Below, piece by piece: positions 21,976-33,810 of a DNA stretch of 64,000 nucleotides. The translations under genes were made by a program, and so were the position numbers. The stretch comes from Prunella strophiata (Eukaryota > Chordata > Aves > Passeriformes > Prunellidae). The notes beneath the pieces are model-generated. The model saw only the letters and a list, made by a program, of their open reading frames with translations, was not told the origin of the DNA and did not search any database. Position 1 is the stretch's first letter. The number at the start of each line of letters is the position of its first letter. Location of the stretch: the NCBI GenBank assembly GCA_036583965.1, contig JAZBQD010000014.1:52643626-52707625 (forward strand), given 5' to 3'.

Positions 21976-24607
21976 TGCGCTTTTTATTTCATTTGGAGCT
22001 GTTTGTGACAGACAATACATGACAGGGGATCCAGCTATGATAGAAATTTGATGGAGGGAAAACCAGCATCAGCCCAGTTGCCAAAAGACTGCAAAAGCTG
22101 CTTAAATCTAAAAGAAAAGAGGAGTTTTTCTGTGTCAGAAATTGTGCCTGAAATACATGATTTTCAGGACCATTTGTCAAATAGTCCTTCTTTCACAAAA
22201 TTAAATCAGAGCAAAACGAAATTGAAATCCAGTAAAAACTGAACTCAAGACTAAAAAGAAATATACTAGCCACAGCAGCAAACCAATACCAACCAAGGAA
22301 TAAAAATACCCTAAGACATTCAATTTTTTTACCTGGGGGACAACAGAGAAGAATGGCCATTACTGCTGGCTGTTTGTGGAAGGTGCTCATCTGGTACAGG
22401 ATCAATAGTGTAAAACCCTAAATTCAGACAGACTGTATTTTGCTCCCACCTGAAAGCCATTATTTGGAATTTGCTTACCCCTGGAGCAAAACCAACATTA
22501 TTGCCATGGTTTTTATGGCTGAAAAACAAGAATCCACTTTCTTAACAACCATGCCAGCATTTCTTTCCTATTTTCAGCCACCTTGAAAGCAAACAGCTTC
22601 ACACAGCATTTAACCAATGTGGTGTTCACCATAAGGCCCTGATGTGTAGCACCCAGGACATGGCCTAAGTGCAATTTTGTGAGTGTGCCACTAGTAAGTG
22701 AGTACTGGATTTCAGTTCTTCCTCTAAAATCACTATACACAAATTGACAAAACATTGCTGTGCAGGACCTCCAAAATATGAATGGGTCAATGAACATTGT
22801 GATGTCAAAGCTCAGATTTGTATGCCTGTGTTAGCTGCTAACTGGTTAACAAGTCACCTCATCTTCCTGTGTCCTTTTTTTGGCCCTGACTGACTTGGCC
22901 TACTTAGAAAATGCTACTTACCCAGTTTTTGTGTAGTATTCAACACCCTTGTTCTTTGAGTGATACTCCTGGGATTTGTGTGGGTATTTGTGTGGGTATG
23001 CCCTCTCCCCACTCTTTTAGCACCTGAACACTTCATATTTGAACATGTTTAATTCCAGCATCCCCCCATCATTATTAACCAGGACAATCTGTGTGTGCAG
23101 GAGGACAGTGCAGCAGGGTTAAAGCTTCCAGAAGAAATGTGGCAGAGTCAGAAACTAAGTTTGGGTCACCCAAAGCATCTAATTTCTCTTTCACTATTAA
23201 AACAAACTTTCCTCTCAATTAATCAACTGGCAGTAGAAAGGGCAGTGTAGAGCATGCCAAAGCAGTGAGCCTGTAACAATTTCCATTACAGATTTATAAG
23301 GAAATACAGTATTTCTGTCCTTTAAAAATTGAACCAATGCTAAACCATTGTGACAAATAAATTAATGAGGCCTTTTCAAAGGCATTCAAAAGCATCCATG
23401 ACTCTGTCTCTGCTGTTTTACAGATACCACATGTGGCCTAATTATTTTTTTAATAAAGCAAAGGAAATGTTATGAAGTAAGTCCTGCACTGCAGACTAAA
23501 GATGTTAGTTCAGCAAAGCTTTCATCAGAACAAGGACCACCTCTCCCCTGCCTTCTTGCATGGTTACAAGCTTTGATCTTTGTCTGGGGGCCTTGCATCT
23601 CTGCAATTGACTCCAGTTAAAAATGACTCCAGCCAAATATTGCAACAAATGTTTAGATTAAAACCAAAAATCCCTACATCTGCAAATTTGCTGCCAACCC
23701 CCTGCTTTCTTTGAAGAAAATTTCAATCCTGTTTCTTACTGGGCTCTGATGGGTGGCTCCTGCTTAATCTCTGTCTGTCTCCTTGGTAACAGTCAAAGGA
23801 GAGGACACAGAGGTGGGCAGGGAGGGAGTCTCCAGCCGCTGCTCCTCTTATCACGGTCCATCAGCAGGTGTCCCTTGCTCATATCCAGGAACAATAAATA
23901 CAGCCTGTGGCTAAGGGAACCACCACAGCTTTCTTCAGAAGTCTCAAAGAGCAGTAGCTGGACTCCAGATTTTGAGATCTCTAACTGTGTGCAGGCACTG
24001 CAATTGCCATGATAATCCTTTTTTTCACTTTAGTCAGTCTTTGTTCAAGCACCCTCTACAGACATATATCACTACAAACAGAAATACTGAGCCATCAGTT
24101 TTTGTGCAATCTGAATGTTTAGATAGCATGGCAACAGTAAAACAGCTTACTGTGTTCACAAAATCAATCTGTGTGTATATTTGCTTGATGTTTTTTCCCC
24201 ACCATGAAATGAGCAGCTGAGTGTTTGCAAAAAAAGGAGAGTTTATGGCACAGCAACATGGGTGCCACAGGTTATGCTTCTGCCAACATCTGCTAACCTG
24301 TAGCACTCTCCAGCCAATGGCAATCTGCTCTGCATGCCCACTTTTAATAACTGTTCTGCAATACTCCTGCTAAAAAATAAAATTATAAAGGCTTCCTGTC
24401 AAACCAAGTTCAAAGGTAACATCTGCTCATGAAGAACATCAAAATAATTGAGCCTGAACCAAAGCACTGTCCCTTACTTAAAAGTGACTCAGGGGTGAAA
24501 AGGATGTCAAATTGGTAAATTCCTTAATAAAATATGACACTGAACATAGCACAGGGTGAGAAAATTGACCCACTTGAACCAGGTCACTTCCAGAAGAGAT
24601 TCAGAAG

Positions 24608-24641
24608 CTCCTATAAATAATTATCTCCTATAAATAATTAT
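24608..24641. repeat. 17-bp tandem duplication
   Basis: The unit ctcctataaataattat occurs twice head to tail without a mismatch. It is a local duplication in intergenic DNA with no function inferred. A similar 17-bp head-to-tail pair (gtacataacactttaaa) lies at 5747-5780 in a MAPK12 intron. Confidence 0.8.
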
Positions 24642-27294
24642 CTTTCCTGACAGAAGAGGACTATCAAAAATTACTGAATTATGGATAATGACCTCGCTTC
24701 AGATCCACCCTTGGACCCCAGTACAGTCATGGGCATCCAGCAAAAGCATTTAGGCATATTTTTCTCTTGAAACTGGTGACAGTTCTTCAGCCCTTGAGTC
24801 TACCAAAAGTCAGCTCTCCAAAAGCAAAGCATCAAAAGATAGTTGGATGCCCCTAAGAAGCTAAAAGAATCTTTAAAGCACAACTCTGCAGTGGCTCATA
24901 AATGACCTCCTCCCAGGGAAGCCTGGCAGGAAACTGACTCAGAGATGCACAATTATTTATTTCTAAGACAGTTCCTATGGAGACTAAGTTTGCCAGGATA
25001 GGTATATTAGATCTTTGTCTCACACACTCTCTTTGTTATACTGGCTTCTGTCCTGTCCATCAGTCATGATTCAGGGGACCTCTCAAATCAGCACCCAAGG
25101 TTTTGGGCACAGCCAAAGCTCAGCCCAGCACAGGCCTGGCATGGGCTGGTTTGAGGCTCTGGGAAGGGCACAGCCACCCTCCTCCTGCAGAGCAGCACCA
25201 AGGGCACAGCTAGACACTCAGCAACCCCTCCTCAGCTGGAGTAACAACGCTGGGTCAGGTTTTAAGATGAATCAGGTTTTCTTGTAGGTTGTGAGACAGT
25301 CTCTGAGAAAAACACAGAGAAAAACATTTAAATAATTGAGAGACCAAATACTCTTTCTTACTCTATGTTTTATACCATTTAGAAATCTGCATGTAAGACC
25401 ATGCTCCACATGTGAGGGAAAGGCTTCTTTCACCAGAGATCTTGCCACCTACTTTCAGATAGCAATCAGATGAGAGAAGTATTACAGAAGAATATCATTG
25501 GAGACAATGAGAAATTTGATTAATTTCATAAAATTGCAAGACAAAGGGCTGCACAGTTGGCTCAGCCTGGACCTGCCTCTCCTTGGATTAAGCAATTTAG
25601 TGAAGTTGTTCCACTGCAAAATGGTAGCAAGAGGAGCTGTGTGAAAGTGTGCCCTGCAGACATACCTGCATGGATTTAGCAACGATGGGACTTCTACTGC
25701 AGGCTCCAACTTCCTAAGAAATGCATGGAGCACCTGTCAAAGGGAAGCTATCATCAGTCCTAAGTCAGCCTGGTCAGGTATTCAGTTCCTCTGCTTTGAG
25801 CTGAGGTAAGGGATACAGAGGAGCCACATTTGCTGGGAAAAAAAAAAAAAAAAAACGTTTGGCAAGAAAGCATGAGAAGAAAAAGTTACAGTAGTTTTAA
25901 ACACATTTTTAGTTCCTGGGACCTTGCATGTTGTAATTTTTTTCTACTTATTTAAACAGATACTGTAATTTTACTAGTAGCTTAAAGAAGGCAGCTAAGG
26001 AGGAATCAGTAGGGGGTTGTCTTTGGTTTCAAAGATGCAATGATTAGTAACCTAACTTTTAAGTATAAACATGTAAATTATATGTGATGCATTGTCTAAG
26101 TGTGCTACACCTCAGTATAAGCACAAAAAGCTATAGTTTCTGCAAAAATGTATTTCAATCAAGCATCAGTAAGACTAGAAGATACACTATGTATGAATGT
26201 CCACTATTATCTGTACTATCCAAGACAGTTATTTTACAGTAGATCCACCTACAAATTATTAATAGCTAAACATTTCTGCTAATAAGTCATGTAACCAGGT
26301 GTGAAAATAAAAATTAACACCCATAACTAATTGAAAAAAAAAGTATTTTCATCAAATAAAAAATAAAAAAAACCCCCAAAATGCTTTGTTTAGATCTTCA
26401 GTTTTTGAAACTCATAATTTGACTTTTCTATTCATAATAGGTGAGCTATGGCACTACTCAGATCCTCTTTCATCTTAATTAATACCCAATTTCTCTATAG
26501 CAAAGAGCTGTACTAACAGTGATAACACCATTTTTTGTGCTATGAACAGAAAAAGTCCACATCTGGTATCATTTGCTTTCATACACTTTAATATAATTAT
26601 AATTTATTAATAGTTGAAATGCTGCATTCTTTGAGCATAATTCAAAATAATAAAAATGTGTAACTGCTTTTTTCCTGAATAAATACTGATAGTCACAGCA
26701 ATGCTACAAATTGAATTCTGTATTTTCAGGTGTCTATTAGAATTAATAGAAGTTGGGGCCTTTAGCATGTCACAGAATAGGAATCCAAATTTCCAGTCAA
26801 AATACGTGGTTAATAGCAGATGTTTGTCTCTTTTACAGAGCTTGACAAAAGAAAGTGCCTCTTCTACCTTGTAAAACAGTGGAAGAGACACGGGCCATTA
26901 GCACAAGCAAAACATTTTCACTTGATAAGTCAATCTGGGCTGGTTTTTTCTGTCATGTCAGCAGTGTCTGAAAACGAAGGAGACACAGAAGCCCCAGGAG
27001 ACAGCATGTCTGCCCAGCCCTCTTTCTGGGGGACCTCTTAATTTGTTTTTGAAAGCACATAGTGAACCTTCCAGGTGTCAAAGTTTAATATGCTACATAG
27101 CATGCTGCAGCCACTGACACCGTGGGACAAGCTAAAGGCTGCTCCAAATCAGTATTCTTGGGGAAAATACATCTATACTTTGTCTCCACCTCCCTGGCTG
27201 TCACAACAATCCCTTGATTAGGCAGTAAGACCTGGTCTTGTCTCGAGTGATTTGATAAGCAGTTGATAACCAACAGTTCATTAAGCTCTTGGGA

Positions 27295-27301
27295 TATATA
27301 A
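27295..27301 (+). promoter_or_regulatory. TATA box of the sizzled-like gene
   Basis: TATATAA lies 79 bases upstream of the initiator ATG at 27380. That places a transcription start near 27,325 with a 5' UTR of about 50 nt. An in-frame TGA at 27341-27343 separates the promoter from the chosen start. The lack of a CpG island and the presence of a TATA box fit a tissue- or stage-restricted developmental gene. Confidence 0.55.
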
Positions 27302-27379
27302 GCCACAAGGTTTTCAGCATGCCTCTGCACTTGAGTGGTTTGACAGCTCCCTGTTCAGCAGCCCAGGAGTCACTGGAAG

Positions 27380-30300
27380 ATGTTATTGACTGCAAAAATA
27401 CTTGTTTTTGCTGTGAATGGTTTCCTAAGAGTGGCAACAGCCTTGGACATTGGATTATCCACGAAATGCGTAGTGATACCCAAGGAGATGGGCATGTGCC
27501 ACAACATTGGATACTCTGAAATGAGACTTCCAAACCTGATGGGACACACAAGCATGGCAGAGGTTCTCCTAAAATCCACCACCTGGCAGCACCTTGTACA
27601 CACAGACTGTCACCCTCACGTGAGGACGTTCCTGTGCTCCCTGTTTGCGCCCATCTGTTTAGATACGTAAGTATCACAGCACAGTGCAAAACTCCAGCCT
27701 TTATTTGCTAGAACAGGAATGAAATCAAATGCATGTTTATCATAATCTAGCGGTGATCTCCACTTTTTCTGAAGTAATTCTGTTAGCTTTTTTGTATTCA
27801 TCACAAAAAAAGGTACTGAAAACTTGTTCCACTTCAATTTTAGTTTGACTTGGGAACATGAATGGTGTTGTCAAAGGATATAATGTTTTATTTTGTTACA
27901 GCAGAACTTTATTCTTATTGATTTAGGGTTGAAGGATCTACAGTGAATAGAATCAGGCTCATACTGAAGCTTTTCTCAGGTTGTCATAAATGCATTTTTA
28001 AAATCATAACTAAATATCGTAAGCTCAGTCCATACACCGACCGCTTGCATAATTTGCATAGCTGCTGCTTCTGGAATTATTTTATTAAAGGATGTTAAAG
28101 TCAGCAAGGATGTTGTATTTTGCACAGGAATCACTGTTGCAGTGGTTTCTGTTATCACTGAGCTAACTGACTCAGCCTGGTGTTCCTCCCACGGCAGGTT
28201 CATCCACCCCTGCAGGAGTATGTGTGCTGCTGTCCGTGACAGCTGTGCCCCCGTGCTCCTGTGCCAAGGGCACCCCTGGCCGGCCAGCCTGGACTGCCAT
28301 CGCTTCCCTGGAGACGAGGACATGTGCCTGGCACCCCTTGCCAGGGATTACAAACACCTGCACAAAGGTAGCTCAGAGATGGAGGAGGGGAGGGTGGCCA
28401 TACCCTGTGTCCCTGGGAATCAAGGAGATCCAGGGGACGCTGTTCCCAGACATTCTGTGGTTTTTGGCAGTGCAGTCAAGCCTGGCTCTGCTGCTCCGCG
28501 TGTTGGTGCAGATGGGTGGCAGAGTGCCAGCGCTGGCCGTGCAAGCTGCAGCAGTCCTGCCGTGCTGGAAGCCAGCAGCGCAGACTCTGTGCTGTGGGGC
28601 TGTGCTGCGGGGCTGCGGGAAGGCAATCATCACCCTGCACAGCTGTGGGCAGTGTCATACACACAGCAGCACCGTGTTTGAATTGCTTTGGGGTCTCCTT
28701 ATAAACTTAACCAATGGCCCTTAGCACAGATGCATTTATGTATACAACAAGCTGGTTCTCAGATCAGCTTAGGAAAATCGGGATGATTTTATCTGATTTT
28801 CCTTAAAGAAGCATGAGTTATCTTGGCATAAATGTTCAAATCTTCAAATGCACTCACACTTAATAACTGTGTGGAAAAGAGTAAGATTAAGTTGCTGCTA
28901 GCACACCCAAGTTAATATAGATTCACAGACTTAGTGCAGCTGAACCCAGAGGGACTGACAGAACCACCTAACCCCTCACCACCCACTGTAGTTGTGTTAA
29001 AAATTATACTGTATTTGTTACCTTATTTGTTGCTGATAATTGATCTTGTCAGTCAGAACAAGGGCTGAATGGGCATGGAAAATGAAACTCCTTTTCATCC
29101 CTAGCCTTGTTTTCAGAGAACTGTGTTGACTTTTTACCTATTATCACTGGCCCTGTATTTGATGTGTATTTTGTCTGTCATTCCTGTGGTTAAACAGTGG
29201 GTTCTCAGCTTTGGCAGTAGAAAATTAAAACTATTCTAAAATATAACAATGACACTTTGTAATTTCTTATCAGTCCTACCAAAGCCTACCTGCCAGAATT
29301 GCCCAGCAGTGGAGGAATTCTTTACACACAAAAGAGTTCTTGAAGTTTTCTGTGACAGTAACTTTGGTAAGTCCTTGCTAATGTACCGGTGTTAAAGAGA
29401 CTAACAACTCTTCTTCTAAATGCTTTAAAAGTAGGATTACAATTAGTGACAGTTTCTGCAGGGATTTCAAAGGATTAAGAGTTTGGCTGCTAACTTAGCT
29501 TTAGGTTGATTTTCAGAATAAGTTATTTCTAGTCTAAATATAAGGAGGATTTATTGTGCATGAAAGATTTATCAATGATCTGGTTTCCAGCCAAATAACT
29601 GTTCTGGTCTAGTTGGCTTTGTGGATAATGTTTCTGTCAAAAGCAGCCAAATAAGCAAGTTTGTCTTTTATTAGCATTTAAACTGAAAGTAAAGCTTTGG
29701 TGTTTTACCAGTATATGGAGTATCTTTGCTACTTTTGTGAATGAGTTTTTAGTGATACCTAACTTACTAAGAAGGAAACTCAGAAAATCATATCAGTAGA
29801 AGGAATTATTACCTCCTGTTGTCTTGTTGGAGTGATGAGTGGAGTTTGCCCTAGAGACTTCCTGGAAAGCCCTTTGATGGCAGGGCAAAGACTTTCAGCA
29901 ACTTTGGCTAGCATTAGATCAAGAAATACAGACAAATGTCATGCTAAAACATTGATGGAGCCAAGTGGGGTAGGTAGATGCCTATAATGAAAAGGGAATA
30001 TCTAAAAGGGGGTATCAACAAGCCATTTTTGCCTAGGGATTCCACACATGGACAAGATGAGTTTCAGGAAAATTGCTTGGGCTTGGGCAGTTGCTGGGCA
30101 GTTTTGTGATACAAGAATAAGAGCAACAGCTTACAGTATGTAATTACCTGAAGTCGGACATAACATGGTGATGGTAAAAATAATGTGAAAATATTTTTTC
30201 CTAGTCACCTAGTTCAATGGAAAAAAACCCCTTCACTACATAAAATTTCTTTTTCAAAAATGTTTTAAACTTCTGCTGGAAAAGGCTTCACCATACTCTG

Positions 30301-30723
30301 TCAACATAAATTATAATAATATTTTTAAGGAAATTTCCTGTTTTCACTGGTAGTTTTTTTTCTTGCATTTGAGAAATGGTCTGACTTGCATTTCCTTTTC
30401 CTTTTTCCTTAGCAGTGAAAGTAAAGCTGTCCAAGAAGAGAACAGCATTTGAGGACCAAGAGTATAACATTGAATGCCAGGTGGAATTCATTACCCAGGG
30501 CTCACTCTTGCCCTATGAAACTCAGAGTATGATACAGCAGTGGCTGCTAATTAATGAAAAATGTGTAGAGAGGATGACTCCAACCCACCGTCCCATGGTG
30601 TATCTCCTTGTGGGGAATATTGAAGAGGGAATCATTTTAGTAAAACAGATTTATCGCTGGCAGAGGAAGGATTCCCAGCTGACTTTGGCCACTCAGAAGT
30701 GGAGATACCATAAATGCTTGTAA
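27380..30723 (+). CDS. SZL: Secreted Frizzled-related protein, sizzled-type (complete, 4 exons, 286 aa)
   Basis: Exons 27380-27666, 28198-28367, 29274-29366 and 30413-30723 join in one open frame of 286 residues. Residues 1 to about 21 (MLLTAKILVFAVNGFLRVATA) look like a signal peptide. A Frizzled cysteine-rich domain follows, with KC, MGMC, CHNIGYSEMRLPNLMGH, CHP, FLCSLFAPIC, HPCRSMC, DSCAP, LDC and DMC. The C-terminal half is a netrin-like (NTR) domain starting LPKPTCQNCPAVEEFF and ending WRYHKCL. The IGLSTKC entry, the DTFIHPCRSMC segment and the SQLTLAT ending resemble frog sizzled more than SFRP1-5 or crescent. In frog and fish, sizzled is a ventral BMP target that inhibits BMP1/Tolloid proteases and so protects Chordin. 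Intron positions follow the CRD/NTR split. The exon 4 acceptor is a TAGCAG tandem. The family is certain; the exact orthologue is inferred. Confidence 0.87.
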
Positions 30724-31569
30724 ATATTTATCATATTTTTTGTAAAAAGATGATTATATTTCTCATGCCAAACCTATCTTGTAAATAGGAATGTATTATA
30801 AGTTGAATATAAAGCTTTCATTTCCTTTTGAATTGTAAGTTGAACTCAAACCACATTGTTATCAGGCTTCCTTTTGGTAGTGTTACAGCTACTCTTGTCC
30901 TGTTTGAACTTGGACAGCTATGGACACATATTTCTTTGAATTATGATTAAAAAAAATTGTAATATGTGCAAAACCCAGCATAAACCAGTTTCAAATCCAG
31001 CTGACTGCTTTCAATGTATTTGGCTATACCACTCGCTCTACCATTTTCTCCAGTTACCTAAGCTTTCCCTTGCCTAACGTTTCATGAATCCACATCATTG
31101 TTTCCCGTTGGAGTATTTTGAAAGGAGGCAGCCCTCTGCTGGTCGCTTTTGCCGGAATCAGAGTGGAATAAAGAGAAGAATAATTAACACTGTATGTTTG
31201 GCCCCAGCCGCAAGAACATTTTGTTGCTGAGTGTCATAAATCAGATCCCTGCTAGTGATAAGTCCCTTTTCATTTTCAAACACATTACAAAAGTTAATTT
31301 ATAAAATTTACCCGTTCTCCAAATGGTCTGCAGGGAACTAACAGAGTCAAAATATTAAAAAAAAAAAAATACAGTAGGCACATGATTAGCATCCTCATGG
31401 TCAGTGCAATACACTGACATTAAAGACTACACGAAGATGGACAGAACTTGACTTAATTTTAGTTTTATAAATGTGTATAATAAACACAGTAACAAGTGGC
31501 AATACATAAATTAGAAACTATTTCAATAATACAGTGTCTTATTATTATATTTTCTTGAAACAAATATGC
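30724..31569 (+). other. 3' UTR and end of the sizzled-like gene
   Basis: Non-coding, AT-rich. AATAAA occurs at 31167-31172 and 31479-31484, and a variant AATATAAAG lies near 30,808. The mRNA probably ends at one of these. The second lies only about 85 bases before the GAGCT array. No other feature is recognised. Confidence 0.4.
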
Positions 31570-33429
31570 GAGCTGAGCTGAGCTGAGCTGAGCTGAGCTG
31601 AGCTGAGCTGAGCTGAGCTGAGCTGAGCTGAGCTGAGCTGAGCTGAGCTGAGCTGAGCTGAGCTGAGCTGAGCTGAGCTGAGCTGAGCTGAGCTGAGCTG
31701 AGCTGAGCTGAGCTGAGCTGAGCTGAGCTGAGCTGAGCTGAGCTGAGCTGAGCTGAGCTGAGCTGAGCTGAGCTGAGCTGAGCTGAGCTGAGCTGAGCTG
31801 AGCTGAGCTGAGCTGAGCTGAGCTGAGCTGAGCTGAGCTGAGCTGAGCTGAGCTGAGCTGAGCTGAGCTGAGCTGAGCTGAGCTGAGCTGAGCTGAGCTG
31901 AGCTGAGCTGAGCTGAGCTGAGCTGAGCTGAGCTGAGCTGAGCTGAGCTGAGCTGAGCTGAGCTGAGCTGAGCTGAGCTGAGCTGAGCTGAGCTGAGCTG
32001 AGCTGAGCTGAGCTGAGCTGAGCTGAGCTGAGCTGAGCTGAGCTGAGCTGAGCTGAGCTGAGCTGAGCTGAGCTGAGCTGAGCTGAGCTGAGCTGAGCTG
32101 AGCTGAGCTGAGCTGAGCTGAGCTGAGCTGAGCTGAGCTGAGCTGAGCTGAGCTGAGCTGAGCTGAGCTGAGCTGAGCTGAGCTGAGCTGAGCTGAGCTG
32201 AGCTGAGCTGAGCTGAGCTGAGCTGAGCTGAGCTGAGCTGAGCTGAGCTGAGCTGAGCTGAGCTGAGCTGAGCTGAGCTGAGCTGAGCTGAGCTGAGCTG
32301 AGCTGAGCTGAGCTGAGCTGAGCTGAGCTGAGCTGAGCTGAGCTGAGCTGAGCTGAGCTGAGCTGAGCTGAGCTGAGCTGAGCTGAGCTGAGCTGAGCTG
32401 AGCTGAGCTGAGCTGAGCTGAGCTGAGCTGAGCTGAGCTGAGCTGAGCTGAGCTGAGCTGAGCTGAGCTGAGCTGAGCTGAGCTGAGCTGAGCTGAGCTG
32501 AGCTGAGCTGAGCTGAGCTGAGCTGAGCTGAGCTGAGCTGAGCTGAGCTGAGCTGAGCTGAGCTGAGCTGAGCTGAGCTGAGCTGAGCTGAGCTGAGCTG
32601 AGCTGAGCTGAGCTGAGCTGAGCTGAGCTGAGCTGAGCTGAGCTGAGCTGAGCTGAGCTGAGCTGAGCTGAGCTGAGCTGAGCTGAGCTGAGCTGAGCTG
32701 AGCTGAGCTGAGCTGAGCTGAGCTGAGCTGAGCTGAGCTGAGCTGAGCTGAGCTGAGCTGAGCTGAGCTGAGCTGAGCTGAGCTGAGCTGAGCTGAGCTG
32801 AGCTGAGCTGAGCTGAGCTGAGCTGAGCTGAGCTGAGCTGAGCTGAGCTGAGCTGAGCTGAGCTGAGCTGAGCTGAGCTGAGCTGAGCTGAGCTGAGCTG
32901 AGCTGAGCTGAGCTGAGCTGAGCTGAGCTGAGCTGAGCTGAGCTGAGCTGAGCTGAGCTGAGCTGAGCTGAGCTGAGCTGAGCTGAGCTGAGCTGAGCTG
33001 AGCTGAGCTGAGCTGAGCTGAGCTGAGCTGAGCTGAGCTGAGCTGAGCTGAGCTGAGCTGAGCTGAGCTGAGCTGAGCTGAGCTGAGCTGAGCTGAGCTG
33101 AGCTGAGCTGAGCTGAGCTGAGCTGAGCTGAGCTGAGCTGAGCTGAGCTGAGCTGAGCTGAGCTGAGCTGAGCTGAGCTGAGCTGAGCTGAGCTGAGCTG
33201 AGCTGAGCTGAGCTGAGCTGAGCTGAGCTGAGCTGAGCTGAGCTGAGCTGAGCTGAGCTGAGCTGAGCTGAGCTGAGCTGAGCTGAGCTGAGCTGAGCTG
33301 AGCTGAGCTGAGCTGAGCTGAGCTGAGCTGAGCTGAGCTGAGCTGAGCTGAGCTGAGCTGAGCTGAGCTGAGCTGAGCTGAGCTGAGCTGAGCTGAGCTG
33401 AGCTGAGCTGAGCTGAGCTGAGCTGAGCT
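31570..33429 (+). repeat. Perfect (GAGCT)n array, 372 units, 1,860 bp
   Basis: An uninterrupted head-to-tail array of the pentamer GAGCT (equivalently AGCTG) in which I see no variant. Each unit contains the palindrome AGCT. The + strand has twice as much G as C, so the array is strongly GC-skewed in the direction of HDAC10 transcription. Perfect homogeneity over this length implies recent expansion. The true copy number may differ from the assembly because such arrays are easily collapsed or expanded. Confidence 0.98.
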
Positions 33430-33810
33430 AGTTTCTAAAATTCACACCTGTGATGATCTGGGTTTCAGATACATTCCCCAAAAGCGCAGGTTTGAATCAG
33501 GTTATTGAATGTAATGACACCTGTTCCATCACTTCCTACCATGAACTGGAAATTTAGTAGGAACCGAGGAAAAAAGCGGTCAGTAATCGAAGACGCTGTG
33601 TACACACACGTGCCGGCTGCCCCAGCCCGCTTCGGGCGGGCAGGAGAGGCACCAGCGCCCGGGCCGCGTCTCTCTGCGGAAATGGAGGAGTCACCCCTTT
33701 AGTCCAGGTTCTTTATTTTTCATTATGTCAGAGGATGCCACACATCCCAGAGCTGGGGGCTGTTTTGCTCTTGGGTCAGTTCCACGCTAAAACCCCTCCA
33801 GCGGTGCACT
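33430..33810. other. Unique spacer between the two GAGCT arrays
   Basis: 381 bp of non-repetitive sequence separates the arrays. Its middle (about 33,595-33,690) is GC- and CpG-rich, with an ACACGTGC E-box-like site and CCCGCTTCGGGCGGG, a small stem-loop or GC-box motif. A 65-codon open frame here has no recognisable similarity and is probably chance. The segment may be an outlying part of the HDAC10 CpG promoter cut off by repeat expansion. Confidence 0.5.

Larger units (their letters stand above)
21284..27294. other. Intergenic, no gene recognised; holds one CpG-retaining island
   Basis: No protein-coding or RNA gene is recognised upstream of the sFRP promoter. The stretch contains the CpG-richer segment at 21,530-21,975 (listed separately), a 17-bp tandem duplication at 24.6 kb, and an A-run at about 25,840-25,855. 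The small open frames do not look coding. Confidence 0.5.

Noticed and set aside
28142..28724. Long overlapping open frames on both strands (up to 179 codons)
   Set aside because: They are extensions or shadows of exon 2 of the sFRP gene. The splice sites and CRD cysteines define the true frame.
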